Shown here: positions 25,218-34,192 of the stretch, one piece after another | How the letters are laid out: each line of letters opens with the position of its first letter | Position numbering within the stretch: the stretch's first letter is position 1 | From: Parabacteroides hominis | GTDB taxonomy: Bacteria > Bacteroidota > Bacteroidia > Bacteroidales > Tannerellaceae | NCBI RefSeq assembly: GCF_014287585.1 | Contig: NZ_JACOOJ010000034.1 | Location: 1 to 64,000, forward strand | DNA: 64,000 nt | Direction of reading: 5' to 3' | The notes under the pieces: model-generated | Told to the model about the DNA's origin: nothing | The model's input: only the letters and a program-made list of their open reading frames with translations | Databases searched by the model: none | Made by a program: the position numbers and the translations under genes

Positions 25218-28034
25218 ATGAAGATCAGACAGATTCTATCCATCGGATGCCTCCTTTGGATACTTGCCGCCCTCCGTTTGGCAGCGCAGCAACCGGAAAT
25301 ACAACCCCTGCCCATAGACCCGGAAGTGAGATACGGACAGCTCGACAACGGGTTAACCTATTACATCCGCCACAACGCACAGCCGAAAGACCGTGCGGAT
25401 TTCTTTATCGCCCAGAATGTCGGATCGATCCTGGAAGACGAGAACCAGCGCGGACTGGCCCATTTCCTCGAACACATGGCGTTCGACGGGACCAAGAACT
25501 TCCCCGGACACGGCATGGATGAATTTACCGAGAGCATCGGGATGCGCGGGGGCGAGAACTTCAACGCTTATACAAGTTTCGACGAAACGGTTTATATGAT
25601 CATGAACGCTCCGGTCACCCGCGAGAGCGTTGTCGACTCCTGCCTGCTGATCCTGCACGACTGGTCGGGCTTCATCACGCTCGCAGATACGGCCATCGAA
25701 AAGGAACGGGGCGTGATCCGGGAGGAATGGCGCACGCGACAGGATGCCCAGGCGCGTATCTGGGAACAGCAATTGCCGAAAATGTTCCCGGACAACAAAT
25801 ATGCACACCGGATGCCGATCGGCACGATCGACGTGATCAACAACTTCAAGCCGGACGAACTCCGGGCTTATTATAAGAAATGGTATCGTCCCGACCTGCA
25901 GGGTATTATCATTGTAGGGGATATAGATGTAGACAAGGTAGAGGCCGCCGTAAAACGTATCTTTGCCGATATTCCGGCTCCGGCCAATCCCGCCAAACGG
26001 GAATATACGGAAGTGGCGGACAATGACAAGCCGCTTGTTTCCATCGCCACGGACAAGGAGGCTTCCAATATCATCCTTTCCATATTCTATAAGCACGACA
26101 AAATGCCGAAGGAGCTGTATGCTACCGCCGCGGGTTTGATGAAGGACTATATGGAGAACGTCATCGAAACGATGATAAACGAACGCTTTGCCGAGATGAT
26201 GCAAAAAGCGGATCCTCCTTTCGTCGCCGCCCAGGCTTCGGACGGCGATTTCATGATCGCCAAGACAAAAGGCGCTTTCACGGTTGCCGCCCTCGTAAAG
26301 GAAGGCGAGATCGACAAGGCGCTCGATGCGCTTGTGACGGAGACGGAACGGGTGAAACGGTACGGCTTCACGGCATCCGAATATGACCGTGCCCGTATCA
26401 ATGTCCTGAAACAGTACGAATCGCTGTTTAACGACCGCGACAAACAAAAGAACCGCTCTTATACAAATGAATATGTCCGCCACTTTACGGACGGCGGTTA
26501 TATTCCGGGCATCGAAACGGAATATCAGCTAATCAGCCAGATCGCACCGCAAATCCCGGTCGGGCAGGTGAACCAATACGCCCAGGATTTGATCGGCGAC
26601 AAGAATATCGTAATCGGCTTGACCGGCCCTGACAAGGCAGACATGAAATATCCGACCGAAGCCCAATTATTGGAAGACTTTATCAAGGCACAACAATTGC
26701 CGGTCGAACCCTATCAAGAAACAGTTTCCAACGAACCGCTGATCCCCGAGCTGCCCGCTCCGGGAAAGATCAGGGAGATGAAGACAGACCCGCTGTTCGG
26801 TGCGACGGTCCTGACACTCGGCAACGGCATCAAGGTCGTACTGAAACATACGGATTTCAAGAAAGACGAAATCCTGATGACGGCCACCAGCCCCGGCGGC
26901 AGCACTTTGTTCGGAGCGAAAGATATCGACAACCTGAAAGTATTCAACGATGTCATTACGCTTGGCGGAGTCGGCAACTTCCCGGCAACCGATCTGAACA
27001 AGGTATTGGCAGGAAAGAAAGTCTCCTGCTCTCCCTCCATCGGCCTGAATACGGAAAACGTAAACGGTTATGCCGCTCCTACCGACCTGAAGACATTGTT
27101 CGAACTGGTTTATCTCTATTTCACGGCTCCTCGTATGGATGAAGAGGCTTATACTTCCTTCGAGAACCGTATGATCGCACAGTTGAAGAACCTGGAACTG
27201 AACCCGATGGTGGCGTTCAGCGACACGCTGACAAAGGCGATTTACGGCAACAACCCGCGTGCCGCCCGCATCACGGCCGGCGATTTCAAGCAGATCAGCT
27301 ACCCGCGCATCATGGAGATGTACAAAGAACGGTTTGCCGACGCTTCGGACTTTGTCTTTACGTTCGTCGGAAATATCGACACAGACAGCATCCGTCCTTT
27401 TGTGGAACAATACCTGGCAACGCTCCCGGCAAAAGGACGCGTCGAGAAAGCCAATCCCGCCGAAGTGCCGGCTATCCGCAAGGGCGAATACACCAATATC
27501 TTCAAACGCGCCCTGGAAACACCGAAGGCGTCGGTTGTCGACTTCTGGTCCGGTAAGATGGAATATAACCTCGAAAACATCCTCACCGCCACTATGCTGA
27601 AGCAGATTCTCGATCTGGTCTACATGGAAAAGGTACGCGAGGACGAAGGCGGTACATATGGCGTGCAGACTTCCGCACAGATTTCTTCCTTCCCGGAAGG
27701 ACAGACATTCCTGCAAACCTATTTCGACACAGACCCGGCGAAACGGGAAAAGATGAACACCATCGTCCGCACAGAGTTGGATAACATCGTCAAGTCCGGC
27801 CCGCGCGAAGAAGACTTCAAGAAGAGCCGGGACAATATCCTGAAACGCCACGCAGAGAACCTGCAGGAGAATGTTTACTGGCTGACGACTTTGGATAATT
27901 ATTACTTCCGCGGCTTCAACGGCGAGACGGCATACGAAGAAACGATAAAAGGCATCACGCCAGCCAAGATCCAGGCCTTTGCCAAAAAGCTGTTAGGACA
28001 GGGCAACCGGATCGAGGTGGTGATGGAGCCGTAA
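25218..28034 (+). CDS. M16 family zinc metallopeptidase (insulinase/PqqL-like)
   Basis: A 938-residue secreted peptidase with a signal peptide (LSIGCLLWILAALRLAAQ). The inverted zinc motif HFLEH is at residues 82-86, with the third ligand expected in AIEKERGVIREEW about 75 residues later. Two M16 halves are present; the second (from about 520) begins near KTDPLFGATVLTLGNGIKVV and has no HxxEH, as usual for the inactive half. It would degrade peptides in the periplasm. It is a single gene on the plus strand with its own terminator at 28053-28095. Codon use is G+C-rich compared with the 1-7 kb region. Confidence 0.95.
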   Translation: MKIRQILSIGCLLWILAALRLAAQQPEIQPLPIDPEVRYGQLDNGLTYYIRHNAQPKDRADFFIAQNVGSILEDENQRGLAHFLEHMAFDGTKNFPGHGMDEFTESIGMRGGENFNAYTSFDETVYMIMNAPVTRESVVDSCLLILHDWSGFITLADTAIEKERGVIREEWRTRQDAQARIWEQQLPKMFPDNKYAHRMPIGTIDVINNFKPDELRAYYKKWYRPDLQGIIIVGDIDVDKVEAAVKRIFADIPAPANPAKREYTEVADNDKPLVSIATDKEASNIILSIFYKHDKMPKELYATAAGLMKDYMENVIETMINERFAEMMQKADPPFVAAQASDGDFMIAKTKGAFTVAALVKEGEIDKALDALVTETERVKRYGFTASEYDRARINVLKQYESLFNDRDKQKNRSYTNEYVRHFTDGGYIPGIETEYQLISQIAPQIPVGQVNQYAQDLIGDKNIVIGLTGPDKADMKYPTEAQLLEDFIKAQQLPVEPYQETVSNEPLIPELPAPGKIREMKTDPLFGATVLTLGNGIKVVLKHTDFKKDEILMTATSPGGSTLFGAKDIDNLKVFNDVITLGGVGNFPATDLNKVLAGKKVSCSPSIGLNTENVNGYAAPTDLKTLFELVYLYFTAPRMDEEAYTSFENRMIAQLKNLELNPMVAFSDTLTKAIYGNNPRAARITAGDFKQISYPRIMEMYKERFADASDFVFTFVGNIDTDSIRPFVEQYLATLPAKGRVEKANPAEVPAIRKGEYTNIFKRALETPKASVVDFWSGKMEYNLENILTATMLKQILDLVYMEKVREDEGGTYGVQTSAQISSFPEGQTFLQTYFDTDPAKREKMNTIVRTELDNIVKSGPREEDFKKSRDNILKRHAENLQENVYWLTTLDNYYFRGFNGETAYEETIKGITPAKIQAFAKKLLGQGNRIEVVMEP

Positions 28035-28052
28035 AAGGGGCAATATAAAAAA

Positions 28053-28095
28053 TCCGGCCGGGCTTCCTGCTACATATAGAGGAAACCCGGCCGAA
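28053..28095. terminator. Bidirectional terminator between M16 and YitT genes
   Basis: The arms at 28053-28067 and 28081-28095 form a 15-bp G+C-rich stem (TCCGGCCGGG core) with two imperfect pairs. It lies between two convergent genes. Confidence 0.8.
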
Positions 28096-28115
28096 TTTGA
28101 TATTATAACAATCGG

Positions 28116-29015
28116 TCAATTGGTTTTCTTCTTCACTTTGAAGCGGTCGAACCCTTCGCCATACACACCGATAACGGCGCTCTGCGAAACAAAAGCATTC
28201 GGGTCTATATCGTTAATGATCTGGAAAATCGTATTGGACTGGCTCTTTTTCGCCAGCACGAACATCATCTTTACCTGCTTACCTGTATAAAGTCCTGTCC
28301 CGTCGATCACGGTCACCCCGCGGTGCAAGGCGTTTATGGACCTGCCGATTTCTTCATATTTGTTGGAAATGATAAAGAACTGGACAGACTGGCGGGAACT
28401 GTTGACAACCTGGTCGATCATATAGCCGGTGACGAACAGTGTCACATAACCGTAAACGACCTTCTCCAAATCGTGCAACACGAAGTAACTGGACGCAATA
28501 ATGATCATATCGCAGAACATGACCATGCGCCCCAGGCTGACATCCCGGTATTTGTTGACAATTGCCGCAATAATATCCGTTCCGCCCGTACTGCCGTTCG
28601 ATGCGAAAGCGATGCCGATGCCGCCGCCACAAAAGATAGCTCCCAAGATACAAGCCATAAACGGCTGGTCCTGCAACAGTTGAAGTCCGGCGGTCAACTG
28701 TTGTATTACGGAAAGGAAAAACGTCAGGACAAAGACCGCATACACTGTCTTCATACTGAACTTCCAACCTAAGACTTTCAACGAAAGTAATAACAAGAGG
28801 CCGTTAATGGCAAAGTAAGTGTACTGCACAGGCAAGCCTGTTCCCCAATAAACAATAGAAGCAATACCCGGAACGGCCCCGGAAGGCAAATCGTTCGGCA
28901 ACAGGAAAACGGTCCATCCTATACCGTACAAAATCATACCTAAGGCAATCCCCAGGTAATCCTTTAATTCTCTAATCTTAATAAGGTTAGATTTAATCGA
29001 CAATGTTGATTTCAT
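28116..29015 (-). CDS. YitT family membrane protein
   Basis: A 299-residue inner-membrane protein with about five helices (for example LGIALGMILYGIGWTVFLLP at 20-39) and glycine-rich loops GGTDIIA and GGGIGIAF. A cytoplasmic C-terminal DUF2179 domain follows (RGVTVIDGTGLYTGKQVKMM and a later NDIDPNAFVSQSAVIGVYGEG). The transport substrate of this family is not established. It is monocistronic, with a promoter-like match at 29039-29069. Confidence 0.93.
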   Translation of the reverse strand: MKSTLSIKSNLIKIRELKDYLGIALGMILYGIGWTVFLLPNDLPSGAVPGIASIVYWGTGLPVQYTYFAINGLLLLLSLKVLGWKFSMKTVYAVFVLTFFLSVIQQLTAGLQLLQDQPFMACILGAIFCGGGIGIAFASNGSTGGTDIIAAIVNKYRDVSLGRMVMFCDMIIIASSYFVLHDLEKVVYGYVTLFVTGYMIDQVVNSSRQSVQFFIISNKYEEIGRSINALHRGVTVIDGTGLYTGKQVKMMFVLAKKSQSNTIFQIINDIDPNAFVSQSAVIGVYGEGFDRFKVKKKTN

Positions 29016-29038
29016 TCTTTGTTTGTTTTATGCGGCTG

Positions 29039-29069
29039 CAAAAGTACAGAACAATGAACAATGGACAAT
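29039..29069 (-). promoter_or_regulatory. Promoter of the YitT gene
   Basis: The minus strand has ATTG (29069-29066), 19 bases, and TACTTTTG (29046-29039). The upstream bases are an AATGGACAATG-type simple repeat. Confidence 0.45.
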
Positions 29070-29120
29070 GGAGAATTGACAATTAAATATCGCCTCTCCC
29101 CAATTATCCATTGTCAACTA

Positions 29121-30239
29121 TCAATTGTCAATCGTCCACTCGTCTTTCCACTCGATAACCGGCTGTTCTCCTTCGAAGCGGATAGGTAGCCAAATGTATC
29201 GGCCGTCTATGGCATTCTTGGGTGTCCAGCGGTCGCCCATATAGATGAACCGGCCTGGTTTTCCGGGGACAGGCAACACGTATGTGCTCTGCGAATGGAA
29301 AGAGGTTTCCGAATCGGCTCCCACAAACGGGTTCGCCAACTCTTTCCACGGCCCCCAGATAGAGGAAGCAACAGCCGAACGGCCCGGATTCGGCGCCCAG
29401 CCGGTACAACCGGACATGATCAGGTAATACTTGCCGTCTTTCTTGAACATGGCAGGCGCTTCCATGAAGCGACCGACGAAGAAGCGGGCGTAATTGCCGG
29501 AGCAAGCCGTATAATCGTCCGTCAGTTCGGAGATATGCAACGTGCTGTTATCCTCCGAAGCATAGATATGGTAAGCCTTTCCATCGTCGTCGACAAACAG
29601 GTTCATATCGCGCGCCATCTGGCCACCCTCGAAATCGCGTCCTAACAGGTTGAGCGTATCGGGATGAGCAGGCAGGCCGCCGCCGCCGAAACCTTTCTTC
29701 GACTCCTCAGGCACTTTGCCTTTGTGGATATCCAAGACGTTCTTCGGCCAGAAGCCGGCGTTCGGGCGATCGGCTGAAAGCAACACGTAAGGGCCCGCCA
29801 CCTTGTCACTGACAGCGACGCCGCTCCTGGCCCCTGCATAACCGGCCCCTTTCGGTTCGAGATGGAACCACATCACATATTTGCCTGTCTTCTTGTTGAA
29901 GATCACCTTCGGACGCTCCAGGATGCAACCTTTTACGATCGGGCTGGATTCATCGTCCGAAACGGACAAGGCGATTCCTTCGTCTTTCCAGTTATACAAG
30001 TCTTTCGAAGAATAGCAATGCACGCCTACCTGTGCGACATTGCCCCCTTCGCCTTCCGTCTTGTGCTCGCCGAACCAATAATAGGTATCGCCTTGCTGCA
30101 GCATACCGCCGCCGTGGGCATTGATATGCACGCCGTTGTTGTCCGGCCACAGCTCGCCGGGTTTAAAGTTGTTGTCTACTTTCTTACAACTGCACAGAGC
30201 CAGTATCAGGAATAGGGAAAAGAATGTAAGTTGTTTCAT
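29121..30239 (-). CDS. GH43-like glycoside hydrolase lipoprotein
   Basis: A 372-residue lipoprotein (lipobox LCSC, Cys18). It has a five-bladed beta-propeller hydrolase pattern: NNGVHINAHGGGMLQQGDTY, YYWFGEH, CYSSKDLYNW, ERPKVIFN, YVMWFH, DRNLF-like MARDMNLFVDDDGKAYHIY and EAPAMFKKDGKYYLI. This is the GH43 or GH117-like fold that trims arabinose, xylose or galactose side chains. The catalytic assignment is by family pattern only. It follows the TIM-barrel gene (30349-31233) on the same strand, separated by a REP-like hairpin. Confidence 0.82.
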   Translation of the reverse strand: MKQLTFFSLFLILALCSCKKVDNNFKPGELWPDNNGVHINAHGGGMLQQGDTYYWFGEHKTEGEGGNVAQVGVHCYSSKDLYNWKDEGIALSVSDDESSPIVKGCILERPKVIFNKKTGKYVMWFHLEPKGAGYAGARSGVAVSDKVAGPYVLLSADRPNAGFWPKNVLDIHKGKVPEESKKGFGGGGLPAHPDTLNLLGRDFEGGQMARDMNLFVDDDGKAYHIYASEDNSTLHISELTDDYTACSGNYARFFVGRFMEAPAMFKKDGKYYLIMSGCTGWAPNPGRSAVASSIWGPWKELANPFVGADSETSFHSQSTYVLPVPGKPGRFIYMGDRWTPKNAIDGRYIWLPIRFEGEQPVIEWKDEWTIDN

Positions 30240-30267
30240 TTATAAAAGATATTACATTAAAAAAGAA

Positions 30268-30326
30268 GTGTGTCAACAATGCCACGTTCCCGCGCTTGAC
30301 GCGGGGACAAGGAACTTTTGGCACAC
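30268..30326. repeat. REP-like intergenic hairpin element
   Basis: The ends GTGTGTCAA and TTGGCACAC are inverted. The centre carries CGTTCCCGCGCTTGACGC and a CGGGGACAAGGAAC arm that folds back on it. The same family occurs at 47243-47376 and inside tatD. Confidence 0.75.
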
Positions 30327-30348
30327 CTCTTTATATCATTTGTTACAG

Positions 30349-31233
30349 TTATACATCGCAAATGCGGATACATTTCTCAAGCGAAGCGATCTTGTCTTCC
30401 TGCTTCGGGACGAATTCCTGTCCGACAAAGCCTTTGTAACCGGTTTCCACAATCGCTTTCATGATCGCCGGATAGTAGAGTTCCTGCGTTTCGTCGATCT
30501 CGGCACGCCCCGGACTGCCACCCGTATGGATATGAGAGAAGTATTGATGATACTTGCGGATGTTTTCAATGATATTCCCCTCCATAATCTGCATGTGGTA
30601 GATATCATACAACAGCTTAAAGTTGGGAGAGCCGACACGACGGCAGAGTTCCGCACCCCAAACGGTATGGTCGCACTGGTAATCCTTATGTCCGACACTG
30701 TTCAGCAGTTCCATTGTGAGCACCACGTTATGTTTCTCGGCAAGCGGCATCAGGCGTTTCAGTCCCTTCTCGCAGTTTTCCCATCCCTGCAAGTCGGTCA
30801 ACCCGTTCCGGCGTCCGGAGAAACAGATCAGGTTTGTCAGTCCGGCCTCGGCCACCATCGGGATCACCTGTTCGTAGCTGGCGACCAGTTCGTCATGCAG
30901 CTTGGGATCGTTGAAACCCCGGTCGATACCTAAGCCCGCACCCTGCGCCATCGCAACGGTCAAACCATGTTTCTGCACGACAGGCCAGTCTTTCGGGTCG
31001 AGCAGCTCGATCGATTCGATTCCTATGTTTTTACAAATCTCACAAAATTCATCCAGAGGATAACTGCCGAAACACCATTTGCTCACCGAATGGCGAATGT
31101 TACCTTTCAGCGGCTCAGGTTTCTCTACTTTCTTCTTCTTTGCCGGGGCGGCTGCTTCCATGCCGGACACAGCCATCGCTGCGCTTCCTGCCAAGACCGT
31201 CTTAATGGCGGTTCTTCTTGAAATGTTTTTCAT
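30349..31233 (-). CDS. Exported hydroxypyruvate-isomerase-like TIM-barrel protein
   Basis: A 294-residue protein with a twin-arginine-like leader (ISRRTAIKTVLAGSAAMAVS), then a lysine-rich linker (AKKKKVEKPEP). The xylose-isomerase-like TIM barrel has the Hyi-type pattern: IESIELLDPKDW, LTMELLNS, LLYDIYHMQIMEGN, FSHIHTGGSPGRAEID and FVGQEFVPK. Metal-binding residues (Glu in MELLN, Asp/His in YDIYHMQ, His in HIH, Glu in GQEF) appear intact. It would isomerise or epimerise a small sugar acid; the location outside the cytoplasm is odd for hydroxypyruvate. A palindrome array lies just upstream of its start. Confidence 0.87.
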   Translation of the reverse strand: MKNISRRTAIKTVLAGSAAMAVSGMEAAAPAKKKKVEKPEPLKGNIRHSVSKWCFGSYPLDEFCEICKNIGIESIELLDPKDWPVVQKHGLTVAMAQGAGLGIDRGFNDPKLHDELVASYEQVIPMVAEAGLTNLICFSGRRNGLTDLQGWENCEKGLKRLMPLAEKHNVVLTMELLNSVGHKDYQCDHTVWGAELCRRVGSPNFKLLYDIYHMQIMEGNIIENIRKYHQYFSHIHTGGSPGRAEIDETQELYYPAIMKAIVETGYKGFVGQEFVPKQEDKIASLEKCIRICDV

Positions 31234-31255
31234 ACTATTTTCATCCTTTTAATTT

Positions 31256-31361
31256 ATAATTGCCTGGGAATAGCCGCGTCCCTTATCTGGGACACGCCTA
31301 ATCCCAGGTAAGGGAAGAGGTTAGTCCCCGGTAAGGGAAGAGGCGCTTCCCTGATCATGAA
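31256..31361. repeat. Palindromic array, exact 23-bp period
   Basis: Three 14-base cores of form TCCC-N6-GGGA sit at 31279-31292, 31302-31315 and 31325-31338. A half-matching core at 31256-31269 and another at 31348-31361 keep the 23-bp step. The array lies 23 bp upstream of the TIM-barrel gene's ATG. Confidence 0.8.
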
Positions 31362-31368
31362 TGCTTGT

Positions 31369-33144
31369 TTATCGGATCAATTCCCATTTGCCTTGCAAAT
31401 AAGCCTTGTCGATCACGCTTGCCAACGCTTTGTCGTTTGTCCGCTCGGCCAGGTCTTTCAGGTCATTGTACAAGTAGAACTGCAACCAGAAACCGTAATG
31501 ATAGCGTTCGCGGGTAGACTTCGGCTGCAACATCAAAGCATACCATTTGGTATTCAGCTTTTTAGCTTTTGCCACTTCGACCGCTTTCTCGGCATTCTTC
31601 CACATGGCGTCGGAGACTTTCGATTCGAGATCGACAAAATCCTCGTACTTCATGGAAGCGGTATTGATCACCTGGCAACGGTCGTCCAGCCCCAGTTCCT
31701 TCATGGAAAGGCGTTGTTCGAACACCTTGTCGCCATCCAGGTCGAACTCCATCAGGTCGAAGAAGCCGTTATTGTCCGTATCCGTATATTTGACAGTCGG
31801 AAACACGGTCGGCTCGGTCTCGATGCGTTTCGGGCCGTAGCCGTCATAGATTCCGCCCATTCCCTGATAGAAACGGGCGTTCTGGTCGATGCGCCAGCAA
31901 CCCCATTCGGCTCCGTACAGGTGAATCTTGCCGTCTATCGGGCTGACATACAACTGGCCGTGACCGGAATTGTCCTGGTCCCATTCGCCCCGGTCGCCTG
32001 CCGGATCGGCCTGTCCGTTGTTGTCGATACCGCCTTGGTTCCTTCCTACCTTGAAAGGATCGAGCGGCTGATACAGTTCGACGCGCTCCCAACGGTTGCA
32101 ATCGTCGTCCTCGTCGTAGGTAAACCAGACTTTATCCCATTTACCTTCCTTGAATGTCAGATCCCAGGCGGCATCATGATCCGGATATAACAGTTCCGGA
32201 AGCTTGCGCCAACGGGCATCGAGGAAAAACGTATCGGCTTCGGGAAGTCCGCGCAGGTTCTTGTTGATATGTTTCTGGTTTTCGTAGTTGAAGCCGGGGC
32301 CTGTAAAATGGATGGTCATATCGAAGTCGAACTCATTGCCCGGCGCATTGTCGTTATCCGTATCCATCGAAACGGAAACCCAATCGATATTACCGGAGAG
32401 GACGGAATTTGCCTGTCCGTTCTCTTTCACGATCTTGGGAGAGTCGCAGAAACGGATTGCCATCTCTGTCAGCCCGTCATTGTCGGGATCATAGAACAGG
32501 AACGGGTTTTCCCAGTTCATGCGGACATCGTTCACACGTTCGGTCGTGCTGTGTATCTTCATGAAAGTGCTCTTCCCGTTATAATCTTCGTAGAAATCCG
32601 ACAGGCCGTTATGTATCCAGCAGCGGAGGGTGAACGTGTTCCAGTCGATATAGTTGAACACATCGTCCTTATCCGTATCTACCACCCACATATAATGACC
32701 GTTGCCGGTCTTCATCCGGTTTGCTTCGGGGATATTGTCGACTACGACCTGCATGGCCGGATTTCCGTCTTCATCTTCGCCCACCCAGTCGATGATAAGG
32801 TCGCCGTAACCGCCGTAGACACCGTCTTTATTACGGTCTATCATCAGGCAGTCGTTATCGGTATCGCCTTCTAAGTCACCGTACTGCATATCGTCGTCGT
32901 CATCGATCCATTGCACCGGAATGCCGTTGGCCGTCACCGTACGGAGGATATCCGGATCACCGTCTCCGTCCAGGTCTATATAGGTCGGCTTATACCCCGC
33001 GGGAGCAGGCGGCAGCCGATAAGGGATCAACAGGGTATTTGCATTCCAATATTCCTTTTTCCCGGAATTGTCCGTCTGTGCGGAAAGTCCTTGTGCGCTC
33101 AGCAGCAGGGAGCCTGCGGCCAGTAATAGTGTAATCGGTTTCAT
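31369..33144 (-). CDS. Secreted Asp-rich protein of unknown function
   Basis: A 591-residue secreted protein (MKPITLLLAAGSLLLSAQ signal peptide). It is crowded with calcium-loop-like acidic motifs: YIDLDGDGDPD, WIDDDDDMQYGDLEGDTDND, DRNKDGVYGGYGD, DTDKDDVFNYID, YDPDNDGLTE, DTDNDNAPGNEFD and DTDNNGFFD. These recall FG-GAP/VCBS or thrombospondin type 3 loops, suggesting a Ca-stabilised beta-propeller. The final 130 residues look helical and may be a separate domain. I do not recognise an active site. It is 12 bp downstream of the esterase gene and probably co-transcribed with it. Function open; glycan binding is a guess from context. Confidence 0.6.
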   Translation of the reverse strand: MKPITLLLAAGSLLLSAQGLSAQTDNSGKKEYWNANTLLIPYRLPPAPAGYKPTYIDLDGDGDPDILRTVTANGIPVQWIDDDDDMQYGDLEGDTDNDCLMIDRNKDGVYGGYGDLIIDWVGEDEDGNPAMQVVVDNIPEANRMKTGNGHYMWVVDTDKDDVFNYIDWNTFTLRCWIHNGLSDFYEDYNGKSTFMKIHSTTERVNDVRMNWENPFLFYDPDNDGLTEMAIRFCDSPKIVKENGQANSVLSGNIDWVSVSMDTDNDNAPGNEFDFDMTIHFTGPGFNYENQKHINKNLRGLPEADTFFLDARWRKLPELLYPDHDAAWDLTFKEGKWDKVWFTYDEDDDCNRWERVELYQPLDPFKVGRNQGGIDNNGQADPAGDRGEWDQDNSGHGQLYVSPIDGKIHLYGAEWGCWRIDQNARFYQGMGGIYDGYGPKRIETEPTVFPTVKYTDTDNNGFFDLMEFDLDGDKVFEQRLSMKELGLDDRCQVINTASMKYEDFVDLESKVSDAMWKNAEKAVEVAKAKKLNTKWYALMLQPKSTRERYHYGFWLQFYLYNDLKDLAERTNDKALASVIDKAYLQGKWELIR

Positions 33145-33156
33145 GATACAGGTAGA

Positions 33157-33969
33157 TTAATCGGTGATTTTTATATAAGTAAGCCATTTATGTATCAGGT
33201 CTTTCACTTCCTGATAGTAGGTGAAGTCATACCGGAATCCCCAACCGTGTCCTCCGTTCGGGAACATATAGAGGGAAGCCGGAATATGGTGTTCATTCAG
33301 TGCCGTATAATAAAGGATAGAGTTCAACGGCGGAACGGTCTGATCGTCATCGCTCAGCAGAAGCAAAGTCTTCGGTGTCTTATCGTCCACCTGTTTCTGC
33401 AAGGAATAACGGTCGATCAGTTCCTTATTCTCGATATCTTTCCCTAAAAGATTCTTTTTGGAACCGCCATGTGTAGTCATATTGTCGAAGCTGATCACCG
33501 GATAATAAAGGATCGCAAAATCCGGCCGGTTGGCATCTGCCGCAAGCGTGCTGAGTGAGGCCGCCAGATGTCCGCCTGCCGACGAACCGATCACTCCGAC
33601 TTTATTCGCATCCAGGTTCCATTTGGCTGCATTGCCCCGGATAAGAGACATTGCTTTCTCCGCATCGCTCAGCGGGATCGTATGCACGCCCTCTGGCATC
33701 CTGTATTTCAAAACGACTGCAACAAATCCGTTCGAAGCGTACCATTTCGCCATATCATGCCCTTCATGGTTCATCGCCAGCCCTCTATATCCGCCACCCG
33801 GACATATCAGTACCGCCGGCGCCGCTTTCCCGCCCTTCGCCGGATGATAGACAAAGATTTCCGCCTCGCCCGCTTCCGGCTTATCCGCCCAGAGCTTGAA
33901 CTGTTCCACCTGCTGCCCCCATACCACGGGTGCAAAGAGTGATAAGAGAAGTAAAAGAATGTGTTTCAT
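33157..33969 (-). CDS. Secreted alpha/beta hydrolase (acetyl-esterase-like)
   Basis: A 270-residue secreted enzyme (MKHILLLLLSLFAPVVWG signal peptide). It has the oxyanion motif PGGGYRG at 57-63 and nucleophile elbow GSSAGG at 128-133 (Ser130). The acid residue is expected in LLSDDDQTVPP near 205-215 and the histidine in GGHGWGF near 247. This matches the bacterial xylan/pectin acetyl-esterase-like group (BD-FAE type). It probably removes ester groups from glycans in the periplasm, in the same transcript as the Asp-rich protein. Confidence 0.87.
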   Translation of the reverse strand: MKHILLLLLSLFAPVVWGQQVEQFKLWADKPEAGEAEIFVYHPAKGGKAAPAVLICPGGGYRGLAMNHEGHDMAKWYASNGFVAVVLKYRMPEGVHTIPLSDAEKAMSLIRGNAAKWNLDANKVGVIGSSAGGHLAASLSTLAADANRPDFAILYYPVISFDNMTTHGGSKKNLLGKDIENKELIDRYSLQKQVDDKTPKTLLLLSDDDQTVPPLNSILYYTALNEHHIPASLYMFPNGGHGWGFRYDFTYYQEVKDLIHKWLTYIKITD

Positions 33970-34088
33970 AAGGTATTAATTCTTAATCATTAACTGAGTT
34001 ATTAAAAACAGGTGCTAATGTAACGAAAAAAAACAAGTTCACCTATAGAGAGGGACAAAAAGAAATAATATCCCCCATCCCGGAAAAC

Positions 34089-34150
34089 AAAAGACTTACA
34101 TATCAGAGAACAAAGATGTACGTTTTTGTCCTTGAATATGTAAGTCTTTT
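34089..34150. terminator. Long-loop inverted repeat after the pyruvyl transferase-like gene
   Basis: AAAAGACTTACATAT (34089-34103) and ATATGTAAGTCTTTT (34136-34150) are a perfect 15-bp inverted pair with a 32-base loop. It lies 43 bp after the last gene of the SusCD operon. Confidence 0.6.
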
Positions 34151-34192
34151 CAGAAGGGAATATCCACCTCAAAAGGATATGCCCAGGTCTGT

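Noticed and set aside
26667..27851. Long minus-strand ORF opposite the M16 peptidase
   Set aside because: It is a shadow of G+C-rich codons of a clear M16 gene; it has no motif and no promoter.
29041..29140. Repeated CAATGGACAATGG and CAATTGTCAA strings
   Set aside because: Simple A+T-rich intergenic repetition without a regular period or dyad comparable with the five arrays.
30121..30933. 270-residue plus-strand ORF
   Set aside because: It runs antisense to the GH43-like and TIM-barrel genes and through the REP-like element, with no domain motif.
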